NCBI GenBank assembly: GCA_946887385.1
Contig: CAMPKU010000009.1
Coordinates: forward strand, 1 to 36,865
Reading direction: 5' to 3'
Source of the DNA: an uncultured Gammaproteobacteria bacterium
GTDB taxonomy: Bacteria; Pseudomonadota; Gammaproteobacteria; Rariloculales; Rariloculaceae
DNA length: 36,865 bases
Below the pieces are notes generated by a model. The model was given only the letters and a program-made list of their open reading frames with translations. It was not told where the DNA came from and did no database searches. Within the stretch, counting starts at the first letter, position 1, and each line of letters begins with the position of its first letter. Position numbers and translations under genes: made by a program. This document shows, in pieces, positions 23,796 through 32,581 of this stretch.

Positions 23796-25927
23796 GCGAG
23801 CACGTAGTCGCCGGGCGTCGTTTGCATCCAAGCGTGGCCGCCCGCCGCGATGACGACGTACTGGCGCCCGTCCGCCTCGTAGGTCATGGGTGTCGCCTGT
23901 CCTCCGGCCGGCAGCTGCACGCGCCACAGCTCGCGGCCCGTGTCCGTCTCGAATGCGCGCAGCGCGTCGTCCATCGTTCCCGCCACGAAGGTCAAGCCGC
24001 CGCCCGTCAACATCGGGCCGCCGCGGCTCGGGGTGCCGAACTTCAAAGGCAGCGGCAACCATGAAGGGAGCTTCGCCAGTTTCTCGACCGTGCCGAGCGG
24101 CACGCGCCAAACGATCCGCCGGCGTTCGACGTCGAGCGCAACGAGCTCGCCCCACGGCGGCCCGACGCAAGGCGCGCCGAGCACCGACAGCAGAAGCCCG
24201 GAACCGGGCGCAAGGCCCGCTTGCGGCTCCGGGCCCGGCGGCGAATAGAGCACGCCGGCCGTGCGGATCAGATTCACGATCAAGAGCCGGCGCTCGGGAT
24301 CGTAGGCTCGCATGCCGTGATTCATGCCGCCCGTGGTCCAAGGGTAGGTTAGCGTGCCGTCGCGGCTCGGCGGGCCATAGAGACCGAGCGCGCGATGCCC
24401 CTCGAGCCGGCGCCTGCACAGGGCTTCGTCGAGCGGTGTGAAGCCCCATGCGTCCGCGGCTGCGAAACCGACGCCTTCGAGGTGCGCCGCCATCAGCCAT
24501 GGCATTTCAGTGGGGAACGGCTGGGTCGGCGAAGTCTCTTCGCCCGGTACGTCGCTCTGCGGGACGGGGCGCTCCTCGATCGAGAACAGCGGCTCGCCGG
24601 TCTCCCGGTCGAACGCGAACACGAGCCCCTGCTTCGTTACCTGGATCAGCGCGTCGCGCGTGCGGCCACCGACGCGAAGTTGCGTCAACAGACCTGCGCT
24701 CGGCAGATCGTAGTCCCACAAGTCGTGGTGAACGATTTGAAAGTGCCAGACGATCTCGCCGGTCGCCCCGCGCAGCGCCACGACGGAGTTCGCATAGCGG
24801 TTGTCGCCGGGCCGGCCGCGGCCGTCGAAATCGAGCGAAGGGCTCGAAGTGGATAGGTAAATGAGATCGCGCGCTTCGTCGACGCTCATGTCGCTCCAGA
24901 CGTTCGCGGCGCCCGTGCGCGCGGCGCTCCCCTCCTTCCACGTCGCCGCCGCGGGATCGGCCGCATCCCGCGGAATCGGATCGAAAGTCCAGCGCGGCAC
25001 GCCGGTGCGGGCATCAAACGCACGCACCACGCCGCTCGGCGCATCGCGGCGCACATGGTCCGAGACCGTCGAACCGATCACGGCGATGCCGTTGACGATC
25101 GCGGGCGGCCCATTCAGTTGCAGCTCACCGGCAAACTGCTGCGGCTTGTCGGGTTCGATCGATAGCTCGCCGCCACGGCCGAAATCGCCACAACTGCGCC
25201 CGGTAACCGCATCGATCGCAAAGACCCGCCGATCGTTGGTCCCGAACAGAAGCCTTTCGGCACAGGCCGCTCCCGGGGCGGCTTGCGGGTCGCGCCAGGC
25301 CGCAACACCGCGGCAGATCGAGCGGTGCTCCGGCGGCTGCGTCAAAGTGACTACGGGATCGAACACCCAACGTTCCTTCCCCGTGACGGGATCGAGCGCG
25401 ATGACGCGGCTCCACGGCGTGCAGACGATCAGCGAGCCGCCGGCGACGATCGGCGTGGCGGCGAACGAGCTTCGGGCGAGCTCTTCTGGATGGCGCTCTG
25501 CAGCACCCGTGCGGTACACCCATGCGAGCTCGAGCTTCTGAATATTGTCGACGCCGATTTGGTCGAGCGGCGAATACTGCGTGGCCCCTGCATTCGCGGC
25601 GAAGTGGGTCCAGTTGCCGCTTGCCTCGTCCCTCGGCGTACGCTCGAGCCGAGCGCGGCCCACTGCAGCGGGAAGCGTTCCGGCCGCAGCGACTTGCGGC
25701 GACGACGGCTGCGTTTTGCGCGCAAGATCTGGAGCCGGTTCCAGAAACTTCAAATAGACCGCGCCCGCGAGCGGCGCGAGCAGCACGGCCGCCGACAGCA
25801 TAGCGAAGAGTCGCTGCACCTTGTGTTTCCGGGCGCCGTGAAGCTCGTAGTGGCGTTGCGCAGAATCAGCAAGAAACGGGCCGCTGCCGCGCAAGCGCCT
25901 ACTCTCGCGCCCGGGCAGCGATGGCAT
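23777..25927 (-). CDS. Membrane-anchored PQQ-dependent dehydrogenase (mGDH/quinate-type)
   Basis: 716 residues. An eight-bladed PQQ propeller follows a single TM helix (~42-61). Key family elements: HRSICRGVAAW (201-211), GRGGELS, VHHDLWDYDLPSAG (399-412, catalytic Asp and His region), TGGMNHGM, and the closing LPAGGQATPMTYEADGRQYV, which are those of membrane glucose/quinate/shikimate dehydrogenase. It oxidises a sugar or polyol in the periplasm and passes electrons to ubiquinone. The usual five-helix N-terminal domain (~150 residues) is absent. ATG 25927 has GGGAG 7 bases upstream but overlaps the SGNH gene by 29 bases; GTG 25819 and ATG 25801 are alternatives that start nearer the helix. 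Confidence 0.88.
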   Translation of the reverse strand: MPSLPGRESRRLRGSGPFLADSAQRHYELHGARKHKVQRLFAMLSAAVLLAPLAGAVYLKFLEPAPDLARKTQPSSPQVAAAGTLPAAVGRARLERTPRDEASGNWTHFAANAGATQYSPLDQIGVDNIQKLELAWVYRTGAAERHPEELARSSFAATPIVAGGSLIVCTPWSRVIALDPVTGKERWVFDPVVTLTQPPEHRSICRGVAAWRDPQAAPGAACAERLLFGTNDRRVFAIDAVTGRSCGDFGRGGELSIEPDKPQQFAGELQLNGPPAIVNGIAVIGSTVSDHVRRDAPSGVVRAFDARTGVPRWTFDPIPRDAADPAAATWKEGSAARTGAANVWSDMSVDEARDLIYLSTSSPSLDFDGRGRPGDNRYANSVVALRGATGEIVWHFQIVHHDLWDYDLPSAGLLTQLRVGGRTRDALIQVTKQGLVFAFDRETGEPLFSIEERPVPQSDVPGEETSPTQPFPTEMPWLMAAHLEGVGFAAADAWGFTPLDEALCRRRLEGHRALGLYGPPSRDGTLTYPWTTGGMNHGMRAYDPERRLLIVNLIRTAGVLYSPPGPEPQAGLAPGSGLLLSVLGAPCVGPPWGELVALDVERRRIVWRVPLGTVEKLAKLPSWLPLPLKFGTPSRGGPMLTGGGLTFVAGTMDDALRAFETDTGRELWRVQLPAGGQATPMTYEADGRQYVVIAAGGHAWMQTTPGDYVLAYALRD

Positions 25928-26972
25928 TGCCGTGCTCCCGCACGATATAGGCGCCGATGGCTTCGGCGGCCGCCGCGTGCCCTCCGGCCGTCCAATGGCC
26001 GTCGAGCGCGTAGTAAAGCTCGTACCGGTCTTCGCGCTTGCGCAAAGCAGGCGTCAGCTCGAGAAAACCGGCGCCGGCCGCGCGCGCCGCGTCTTTGACG
26101 ACGCGCGCCGCGGCAACCTCCACCGGTTCCTCGGCGACCACCGGCGTCTGGCTCGTCACGAACACGAACACGCTATCCGCACCGCGCGCGCCGGCGAGCG
26201 CCGCCACGCGGCCGAGCAAATGGCCCGCCCGGGCCGCGTCCGCTTCGCTGAACCGATCGCCGTCGGTGGCCGTAGCGAGGCCGAGCCGCGCGGCGAGATA
26301 GCCGGCCCGCTCGCTCGCCGCGCGCGCCAGCACGCTGTGCCGCTTGAACCACTCGAGCGTGCGCTGCGGCTGCGGGCGCGGCGGCTCGGCCGAATGCAGC
26401 CAGCCGTCGCGCAGCTCCACGCGGCCGAGCGCGGGCTGCCGGTTGTCGTTGAAGTCGTTCTCGGCGAGAAACTGCACCACAACGAGGTCGGGATCGAGCT
26501 CGTCGAGGCGGCTCTCGAAAAAGCGCAGCTCGTCGGCCGTGCCGTAACCGGGCACGCCGGCGTTGAGCACTTGCAGGTCCACGCCGGGAAAGCGCTGCGA
26601 CAAACGTTGCTCGAGGAGATGAGGATAGGCTTCCGCGTCGCCGACGCCGAGCCCCCAGGTGAACGAATCGCCGAGACAGACGATGCGATAAGTTTCCGGC
26701 CGCCGCGGGCGTGGGTCCGCGCCACGCAGGCCGGAGTTGCCGATCGTGACGCCATGCGCGTACTCGTCGCGCACGAACGTGCCGGTAAACCCCGGCGTCG
26801 GCACGTAGCCCACGGCCGGGTCGGCGCTGTAAAGACCGCGCGGATGGATTTCGTAGTCGCTCTCGTACAGCGCGCGCAGCACGAGCTCCGCACCGCCCAA
26901 CGCGAGCGCGAACGAGCCGGCAAGCAGGGCCAGATTGGCGATCCAAGGTTTCCGCCGCGATAGCGTGCGCAT
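25899..26972 (-). CDS. Membrane-anchored SGNH/GDSL hydrolase
   Basis: 357 residues. One hydrophobic anchor at ~11-30 then a periplasmic SGNH fold: block I GDSFTWG (Ser103 nucleophile), block II Gly in the GVPGYGT segment, block III AENDFND, block V DGHWTAGGH with the Asp-x-x-His pair. It is an esterase or acetylhydrolase acting on the cell envelope or exported glycans; the position after a glycan operon fits de-acetylation or modification of a polysaccharide, but this is inferred. It probably shares a transcript with the PQQ enzyme, which its end overlaps. The ATG at 26972 lacks a good ribosome site. Confidence 0.88.
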   Translation of the reverse strand: MRTLSRRKPWIANLALLAGSFALALGGAELVLRALYESDYEIHPRGLYSADPAVGYVPTPGFTGTFVRDEYAHGVTIGNSGLRGADPRPRRPETYRIVCLGDSFTWGLGVGDAEAYPHLLEQRLSQRFPGVDLQVLNAGVPGYGTADELRFFESRLDELDPDLVVVQFLAENDFNDNRQPALGRVELRDGWLHSAEPPRPQPQRTLEWFKRHSVLARAASERAGYLAARLGLATATDGDRFSEADAARAGHLLGRVAALAGARGADSVFVFVTSQTPVVAEEPVEVAAARVVKDAARAAGAGFLELTPALRKREDRYELYYALDGHWTAGGHAAAAEAIGAYIVREHGNAIAARARE

Positions 26973-27133
26973 GGCGCTAGAACAACGTGGAGCTGAACGG
27001 CGCGACCGCCGACCCTTGAGTATTGGACGGTCTCGCGTCCATCGCAGCAGTTGGTCCACACCCCCCTCGAATTGCTGGAGGTGATTCACTAATCGTGCCA
27101 ACGCGGCCGTTCTTGCTGCCGACGGAAATGGAA

Positions 27134-27154
27134 CCGGCCGGGCCCGGCGGCCGG
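27134..27154 (-). terminator. Hairpin after the debranching-enzyme gene
   Basis: A perfect 7-bp stem, CCGGCCG / CGGCCGG, with a 7-base loop GGCCCGG, lies three bases past the stop of the debranching gene on the minus strand. The T-run after it is poor, so it may act as an RNA 3' end protector or weak terminator. Confidence 0.4.
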
Positions 27155-27156
27155 AC

Positions 27157-29328
27157 TTACTTGATGGTAACGACCTTGACGGGGCCTTCGCGCCGCCCGA
27201 CGTTGATTCCGACATCCTCGCGATGACGAACGAGATACAGATCGACGCTTGCGTCGCCCACCTTGAGCCCTTCGATGTGTAGCTCGCGCAGGAACTCGGG
27301 CAGTACGGGTTTCGCGAACAGCACCTGACGCTCGGCGGCGTTCACCTCGAGCCCGAGACATGCTTGCAGCAGCAATAGCGGCGCCGCCGACGCCCAGGAC
27401 TGCGGCGCACAGGAGACGGGATAGAGGGTTGGATTTTCGTCGGGCCGGCGCGAGAAGCCGCAGAACAGCTCCGGCAGGCGGTGCATGTCGAAGAACAGGC
27501 TCGCATCGAACAGACCCATGAGCACGCGAAGCACCGCAGCCTTGTGCCCGTAGCGCGCGAGCCCCGCTGCGATCAACGCATTGTCGTGCGGCCAGACCGA
27601 GCCGTTGTGATAGGACATGGGATTGTACTGCGCCTCGGATTGCGCAATGGTGCGGATACCCCAACCCGAGTACGAGGCGTCGGAGAGCAGAGTGGCCGCC
27701 ACACGCTCGGCGTGCTCGGCGCTCGCGATGCCGGCATAGAGGCAGTGCCCCGCGTTCGACGCGCGTACACGGCAGCTCCGCTTGCGCCCGTCGAGGGCCA
27801 GGGCATACGTCGACAAATCATCGCACCAGAACGCTTCGGCGAAACGCTGTCGCAACGCTGCGGCGGCATCGTCGAGCTCGCGCGCGCGCTCGTGCGCGCC
27901 GAGCGCGTTGGCCAGCGCAGCGGCAGAGCGTTTCGCGGCATAGACGTAACCTTGCACCTCGCACAGCGCAATCGGCCCTTCGGCTAGCGTGCCGTCGCGG
28001 TGGAACACCGAATCTTGAGAGTCTTTCCAACCCTGCTGAACGAGCCCGGTCTCGGAGCGACGCGCGTACTCGACGAACCCGTCGGCGTCGACGTCGCCGT
28101 ATCGATCGATCCATTCGAGCGCGCGCTCGACGTGGGGCCATAACGACTTTGCGAACACGAGGTCGCCCGTGCGCTGGTGATACGCGCCTGCGAGCATCAC
28201 GAATAGCGGCGTGGCGTCGACGCTGCCGTAATACCGGCCGAACGGCACTTCGCCGGTCGCGGCCATCTCGCCGGAGCGGGTTTCGTGCAGCACTTTGCCG
28301 GGCTGCGCGTCGCTGTCGGCGAGATCCGACTCGGCTTGCGTTGCCGCAAGGTATTGCAACACGCCCTTGGCGATACTGGAATTGAACCATAGGCACTCGA
28401 GCGCCGTGATGATGCCGTCGCGGCCGAACGCGGTGCTGAACCACGGCACGCCCGCGTACGGATAAGGTCCGTATGGGGTTTCGGTGCGCATCATGTGCAG
28501 GTCGGCCAGCGAGCGCGATAACCAGTTATTGAACGGCTCGCTCGAGGTGCTGATCTGCGGGTCGTCGGCGCGCGCGCGGGCGAGAATGTCGGCGGCCGTG
28601 CGGGCGGCGTCCTCGTACGACTCGATGAACGGCTCGACCGTGCTCTCCTCGCCCTCCGTGGTCACGACCAGGTGGTACACCTCGTCGCCACGGGGTGGAA
28701 GTTTGAGCAGGAACTCGGCGCGCGTTTCGCTGAGCCGCGTCGGCGGCGGGTTGAACGCGAGCCTGGTCCGTCGCACGCGTCCGTCGAGGCCTTCGTAACC
28801 GAGCTCGAGCTCGGCGCCGTCGACGCGCGTCGGCAGCCGCTTGCCGCGCCGCTCGCGCTGCATGCCCCGCACCTCGAAGATATCGGCGAAGTCCGCGCCG
28901 AACTCGATCGACATCGCGAGCTCGATGCTCGTGCGGCCGTAGTTGTGCACACGGATTCGCTCGTGGCACGCCCCGTCGAGCAGCACGCGCGCGCGATCGA
29001 TGTGCACGGTGCCGTGCGGAATCGACGCGTCTTGTCGCTGCAGGTCGGGATTCATGAGATCGATCGCCAAGACGGCGTTGGCCTCCTTGACGGTCGAGCC
29101 GAGCAGCAGCGGTCGACGGCCCTCCAGCCGCAGGGACAACTGCGACAGGATTCGAGTGTCGTGGTCGTAGATGCCGAGCTCGCCGGTGCCGCTCGGCTCA
29201 ATGTCGCCAAAGCGGTCGAATACTGCGAACGTATCTCCCTGCTTCATGACTCGTGTCCGTTCGTCGATGCGAGCAGTTGTGGAAACGATCTGGAACTGGT
29301 CCGATGGCTCGAGAGGTGCGTCGCTCAT
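27157..29328 (-). CDS. Amylo-alpha-1,6-glucosidase / glycogen-debranching-type protein
   Basis: 723 residues. The N-terminal ~220 residues match the bacterial/archaeal debranching-enzyme N-terminal domain (DRFGDIEPSGTGELGIYDHDTRILS); the remainder is an (alpha/alpha)6 barrel with PWFSTAFGRDGIITALE, GYVYAAKR, YNPMSYHNGSVWPHDNALIA and a C-terminal SCAPQSWASAAPLLLLQA. The family hydrolyses alpha-1,6 branches or related alpha-glucosides. It begins with ATG 29328, overlapping the GT4 stop by four bases, and such debranching/GT4 pairs are often found in osmotic-stress or exopolysaccharide loci. Substrate not determined. Confidence 0.88.
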   Translation of the reverse strand: MSDAPLEPSDQFQIVSTTARIDERTRVMKQGDTFAVFDRFGDIEPSGTGELGIYDHDTRILSQLSLRLEGRRPLLLGSTVKEANAVLAIDLMNPDLQRQDASIPHGTVHIDRARVLLDGACHERIRVHNYGRTSIELAMSIEFGADFADIFEVRGMQRERRGKRLPTRVDGAELELGYEGLDGRVRRTRLAFNPPPTRLSETRAEFLLKLPPRGDEVYHLVVTTEGEESTVEPFIESYEDAARTAADILARARADDPQISTSSEPFNNWLSRSLADLHMMRTETPYGPYPYAGVPWFSTAFGRDGIITALECLWFNSSIAKGVLQYLAATQAESDLADSDAQPGKVLHETRSGEMAATGEVPFGRYYGSVDATPLFVMLAGAYHQRTGDLVFAKSLWPHVERALEWIDRYGDVDADGFVEYARRSETGLVQQGWKDSQDSVFHRDGTLAEGPIALCEVQGYVYAAKRSAAALANALGAHERARELDDAAAALRQRFAEAFWCDDLSTYALALDGRKRSCRVRASNAGHCLYAGIASAEHAERVAATLLSDASYSGWGIRTIAQSEAQYNPMSYHNGSVWPHDNALIAAGLARYGHKAAVLRVLMGLFDASLFFDMHRLPELFCGFSRRPDENPTLYPVSCAPQSWASAAPLLLLQACLGLEVNAAERQVLFAKPVLPEFLRELHIEGLKVGDASVDLYLVRHREDVGINVGRREGPVKVVTIK

Positions 29329-30383
29329 CTTAGATGGGCTCCCGCCGCGCGTCGTTCCCCCATTTCGAGCAACGACTCATAGAGCGCGAGGTAATCGCTC
29401 GCCATGCGCGCGGCGGTAAAGCGCTCCTCGAAGAGCTCCCGACAGCGTTGCCGGCTGATCTCACCGATGCGCTCGGTGGCGGCGATGGCTTCATCGAGGT
29501 CGCCGACGACGAAGCCCGTGCGCCCGTGCTCGACAATTTCGGGCACCGCGCCTCGGCGCAACGCGATGACGGGGGTTCCGCACGCCATCGCTTCGATCAT
29601 CACGAGCCCAAAGGGCTCGGGCCAATCGATCGGAAACAGCAGCACTTTAGCGTTGCCGAGGAACTCCTGCTTCTCACCGTCGCCGATCTCGCCGATGTAT
29701 TCCACGAGCGGATCGTCGAGGAGCGGCTCGACGATGCTTTCGAAATACTCGCGGTCCACGGCGTCCACTTTCGCCGCGATCCGAAGCGGCAGCCCGACGC
29801 GCTTCGCGATCGCGATCGCTCGATCGACACGCTTCTCGGGCGCCACTCGCCCGATGAAGGCGAGATACTCCCCGGCCTCGGCTCGAAAGCGGTACAGGTC
29901 ATGCGGCAAGCCGTGGTGCACGGTGCCTAGCCAATTGGCGAAGGGCAGCGGCTCGCGCTGGGCCGACGAGATCGAGACGACGGGCATGTCGTGGAACTCG
30001 CGATAGAGCGGCACGAGCTCCGGCAGATCGAGCCGGCCGTGCAAGGTCGTCAAGTGAGCGGTGTTATGCCGGCGCGAATACGGAAAGTGCAAGTAGTCGA
30101 CGTGGAAATGAATCACGTCGAACGAGGACGCGGACTGTACGACGCGCTCGAGCATTAGCATCTGGGGCGCCAACTGATCGACGCAGTGTTTGTCGAGCCG
30201 CAACGAGCGCCGCGTCGTGGCGACGAGCTTGGCCTGCGTCACGGAGTCGCCGCTCGCGAACAGCGCGACATCGTGGCCCTGGCGAACCAGCTCCTCGGTC
30301 AAGTACGACACGACGCGCTCGGTGCCTCCGTAGTATTTCGGCGGTACGCTCTCGAACAGGGGCGCGACCTGAGCAATGCGCAT
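29325..30383 (-). CDS. Family 4 glycosyltransferase (second)
   Basis: 352 residues. It starts MRIAQVAPLFESVPPKYYGG with the GT4 N-terminal loop, then FIGRVAPEKRVDRAI, and PEPFGLVMIEAMACGTPV (E-x7-E) with PEIVEHGRTGFVV. It has the YGG-TERVVSYLTEEL pattern of a GT4 subclass that pairs with debranching-type enzymes. A ribosome site AAGGA lies about 8 bases before ATG 30383. Sugar and acceptor unknown. Confidence 0.9.
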   Translation of the reverse strand: MRIAQVAPLFESVPPKYYGGTERVVSYLTEELVRQGHDVALFASGDSVTQAKLVATTRRSLRLDKHCVDQLAPQMLMLERVVQSASSFDVIHFHVDYLHFPYSRRHNTAHLTTLHGRLDLPELVPLYREFHDMPVVSISSAQREPLPFANWLGTVHHGLPHDLYRFRAEAGEYLAFIGRVAPEKRVDRAIAIAKRVGLPLRIAAKVDAVDREYFESIVEPLLDDPLVEYIGEIGDGEKQEFLGNAKVLLFPIDWPEPFGLVMIEAMACGTPVIALRRGAVPEIVEHGRTGFVVGDLDEAIAATERIGEISRQRCRELFEERFTAARMASDYLALYESLLEMGERRAAGAHLR

Positions 30384-30659
30384 ACACGACGTCCTTGCCG
30401 TTTTGCCAAGCCCATAAGACGTGACAACTCATTCGCCGCAAAAGTTCTGCGGACGTGATGCGGCGCGCCGCCTTGCGCCGCAAACTGGCGTCTGGGCTAG
30501 CTCGTGGGAAATGCGGCGCGCGGAGCTGATCCCAAGGATTTACCGCGGGTCCGTTCCCCCAACCTCCCCGTTCCGGGCTAAGAGGACGAACGGCAAACCG
30601 AAACTAGACGAGCGGATCGCGTCCACGCGCACGGCTATACTGCGATGCGAGAGCCAGAT
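30384..30659. promoter_or_regulatory. Divergent intergenic region, GT4 / STAS-like gene
   Basis: About 275 bases with no gene. A TATACT at 30636-30641 is a fair -10 for the plus-strand gene, although the -35 position (around 30613) has no consensus match. It contains a hairpin CCGCA/TGCGG (30436-30440, 30448-30452) and a palindromic GCGGCGCGCCGC (30460-30471). The minus-strand promoter is not identified. Confidence 0.35.
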
Positions 30660-31106
30660 ATGACTCAAGGTACGAATCGAGAAGTGTTGCCGGACGGCCC
30701 GGTGCGCATGAGCTCGCGCGACACCGCGTTCGAGTTCGCGCGGCCTAAGCCCAACGTGCTCGTCGTCACGATCACGGGCTACGACAAAGGCGCGCTCGGC
30801 ACAGCGCCGCTCGACGAGATCGCCGCGGTGCTGCGCATTGCAGGCCCCGTGCATCTCTTCATCGATGCGCGCAACGCCGTGGGCGCCGCTGTGCGCGTGA
30901 GCGAGGACTGGACGCGCTTCATCACACGGCATCAAGCCGATCTCGCGCACGTTCACGTGCTTGCAGGATCCAAGATGGTCGAGCTCACGGTAGCCATCGC
31001 GCGCCACCTATCGCGCACGGACCGGTTGATCCAGCTCTATTCCGACCCAGCGGTTTTCGAGGCGCAGCTCGACACAGCGTGTCGGCGCCGAAAAAGTTCG
31101 GCGTGA
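30660..31106 (+). CDS. Small soluble protein, STAS/SpoIIAA-like
   Basis: 148 residues from ATG 30660, preceded by GAGAG at 6 bases. The upstream in-frame ATG 30645 falls next to the -10-like box and would lack a leader, so I prefer 30660. No enzyme motif. The pattern strand (NVLVVTITGYD), amphipathic helix, strand with Asp (VHLFIDARNAVG), helix (SEDWTRFITRHQADL), strand (VHVLAGSKMVELTV), helix, strand (RLIQLYSDPAVFEAQL) is that of the SpoIIAA/STAS-like fold. Such proteins occur as lone regulators or lipid/ligand binders. Function unknown. Confidence 0.6.
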   Translation: MTQGTNREVLPDGPVRMSSRDTAFEFARPKPNVLVVTITGYDKGALGTAPLDEIAAVLRIAGPVHLFIDARNAVGAAVRVSEDWTRFITRHQADLAHVHVLAGSKMVELTVAIARHLSRTDRLIQLYSDPAVFEAQLDTACRRRKSSA

Positions 31107-31129
31107 GATCGCCTCAGGTGCACGCGATC
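31107..31129. terminator. Possible bidirectional terminator between convergent genes
   Basis: GATCGC (31107-31112) and GCGATC (31124-31129) can pair with an 11-base loop immediately after the STAS-like stop and before the convergent MscS stop. The stem is only 6 bp and there is no T-run. Confidence 0.3.
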
Positions 31130-31147
31130 AGAAGCCGCTTTCCGGGC

Positions 31148-32416
31148 TCACCGCAAGGCACCCTCCGCGAGCTTTGCGCCAAGCACCGGTGCAGCGAGCG
31201 GCCCGTCTGTATCCAGGGCGTACTGCAGTACGCGTAAATCGAACTCGGGCAAGATCGCGAGCAAATGATCGAAGATATCGGACTGCACGCCTTCGTAAGC
31301 GGCCCACGACGTATCCTTCGTGAAGCAGTAGATTTCGAGCGGCAATCCCGTGAATGTCGGGGCGAGCTGGCGCACAAGCAGCGTCAGCTCCTGATTGATC
31401 CCCGGGTGATGGCTCAGATACTGCAGGACATAGGCGCGGAACGTGCCGAGGTTCGTCACACGCCGCTGATTGACTGGTTCCTGAGCGTGCCCGGCGAGCG
31501 CCCGGTTCCATTGATCGAGCTCGCGTTCTTTATCCTCGATATAGTGGTCAAGCAGGAAGAACCGCCGCATGCGCCGCCGTTCCTCGTCGGTGAGAAATCG
31601 AACGCTCGTCTGGTCGATCAGCAGCGCGCGCTTGATGCGGCGGCCTCCCGACTCGAACATACCGCGCCAGTTCTTGAACGTGTCGGTGACGAGCCGATGC
31701 GTCGGAATGACTGTGATGGTCTTGTCCCAGTTCTGAACCGTCACCGTGTGCAGCGAGATGTCGATGATGTCGCCGTCGGCATTGAGCGCCGGCATTTCGA
31801 TCCAGTCGCCCACGCGAACCATGTCGTACGACGACACCTGGATACTCGCGACGAGCGACAGAATCGTATTCTGGAACACCAGCATGATGACGGCTGCCAG
31901 CGCGCCAAAGCCAGCCAGCAGAGTGAAGACGTCGCGATTGAGCAAGGTACCGAGAATCATCAGACCGCACACGATGAATAGCACGATCTTGACGAGTTGC
32001 AGGTAGCCCTTGATCGGCTTGCTCCGTGCGTCGGGTCGGCGCTCGTAGAACTCGTTGAGCACGTCGAGCACCCGGCTCGCCGCCAGCACGAGCATGAGGA
32101 ACACGAACGCCTGCGTGCCCAACCGGATCACCTGAGCCACGCCGGTCGGTAAATTCGGAACGAGCCCGATGCCGGCCTGCACGACGAGGGCGGGCACAGC
32201 GTTCGCAAGGCGATCGACCACGTGATGGCGCATCAGTACGCCGTCCCTTCCGCCGCTCAACCTCGCCGCGACCTGTCGGAGGCCGCGGATGAGGATTCGC
32301 CGCGCGACCCAGTTGGTGGCCCACGCGACTGCAACCAGCGCTATAAGGCCCGCTGCGGTTGCAAGCCACGGGTACTCTTCGAATATCGCTAGCGACGTTG
32401 GAAACTGGAAATCCAT
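31148..32416 (-). CDS. MscS-family mechanosensitive channel (YbdG-like)
   Basis: 422 residues from ATG 32416. Helices at ~20-38, 68-85, 92-112 and 137-155, then the pore-lining TM3 region FGALAAVIMLVFQNTILSLVASI, the beta domain start VRVGDWIEMP, and the YbdG-type C-terminal part with VIPTHRLVTDTFKNWRGM. These large-tail MscS members gate small-conductance ion flow on hypo-osmotic shock. Position next to glycan and stress genes is compatible but gives no more. A GTG at 32479 would add 21 charged residues; I see no support for it. Confidence 0.9.
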   Translation of the reverse strand: MDFQFPTSLAIFEEYPWLATAAGLIALVAVAWATNWVARRILIRGLRQVAARLSGGRDGVLMRHHVVDRLANAVPALVVQAGIGLVPNLPTGVAQVIRLGTQAFVFLMLVLAASRVLDVLNEFYERRPDARSKPIKGYLQLVKIVLFIVCGLMILGTLLNRDVFTLLAGFGALAAVIMLVFQNTILSLVASIQVSSYDMVRVGDWIEMPALNADGDIIDISLHTVTVQNWDKTITVIPTHRLVTDTFKNWRGMFESGGRRIKRALLIDQTSVRFLTDEERRRMRRFFLLDHYIEDKERELDQWNRALAGHAQEPVNQRRVTNLGTFRAYVLQYLSHHPGINQELTLLVRQLAPTFTGLPLEIYCFTKDTSWAAYEGVQSDIFDHLLAILPEFDLRVLQYALDTDGPLAAPVLGAKLAEGALR

Positions 32417-32516
32417 CTGACTGCTACTCGAACGTTTGGCATCGCGCCGCAGTATAGAGGCGGCCGCGATTTCCTTCACATCGCTCGCCGCTCGTCGATG
32501 CTATTGCCGTCTCATG

Positions 32517-32535
32517 CAGCAACGCGCGGTTGCTG
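32517..32535 (-). terminator. Hairpin between the secreted-protein gene and the MscS gene
   Basis: Perfect 7-bp stem CAGCAAC / GTTGCTG with loop GCGCG, 47 bases after the stop of the upstream minus-strand gene and 100 bases before the MscS start. There is no T-run on the minus strand. Confidence 0.4.
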
Positions 32536-32581
32536 ATAGAGGTTTTCGAGGCGTTGGGTTTCGGCTGAGATCGCTTCGAAC

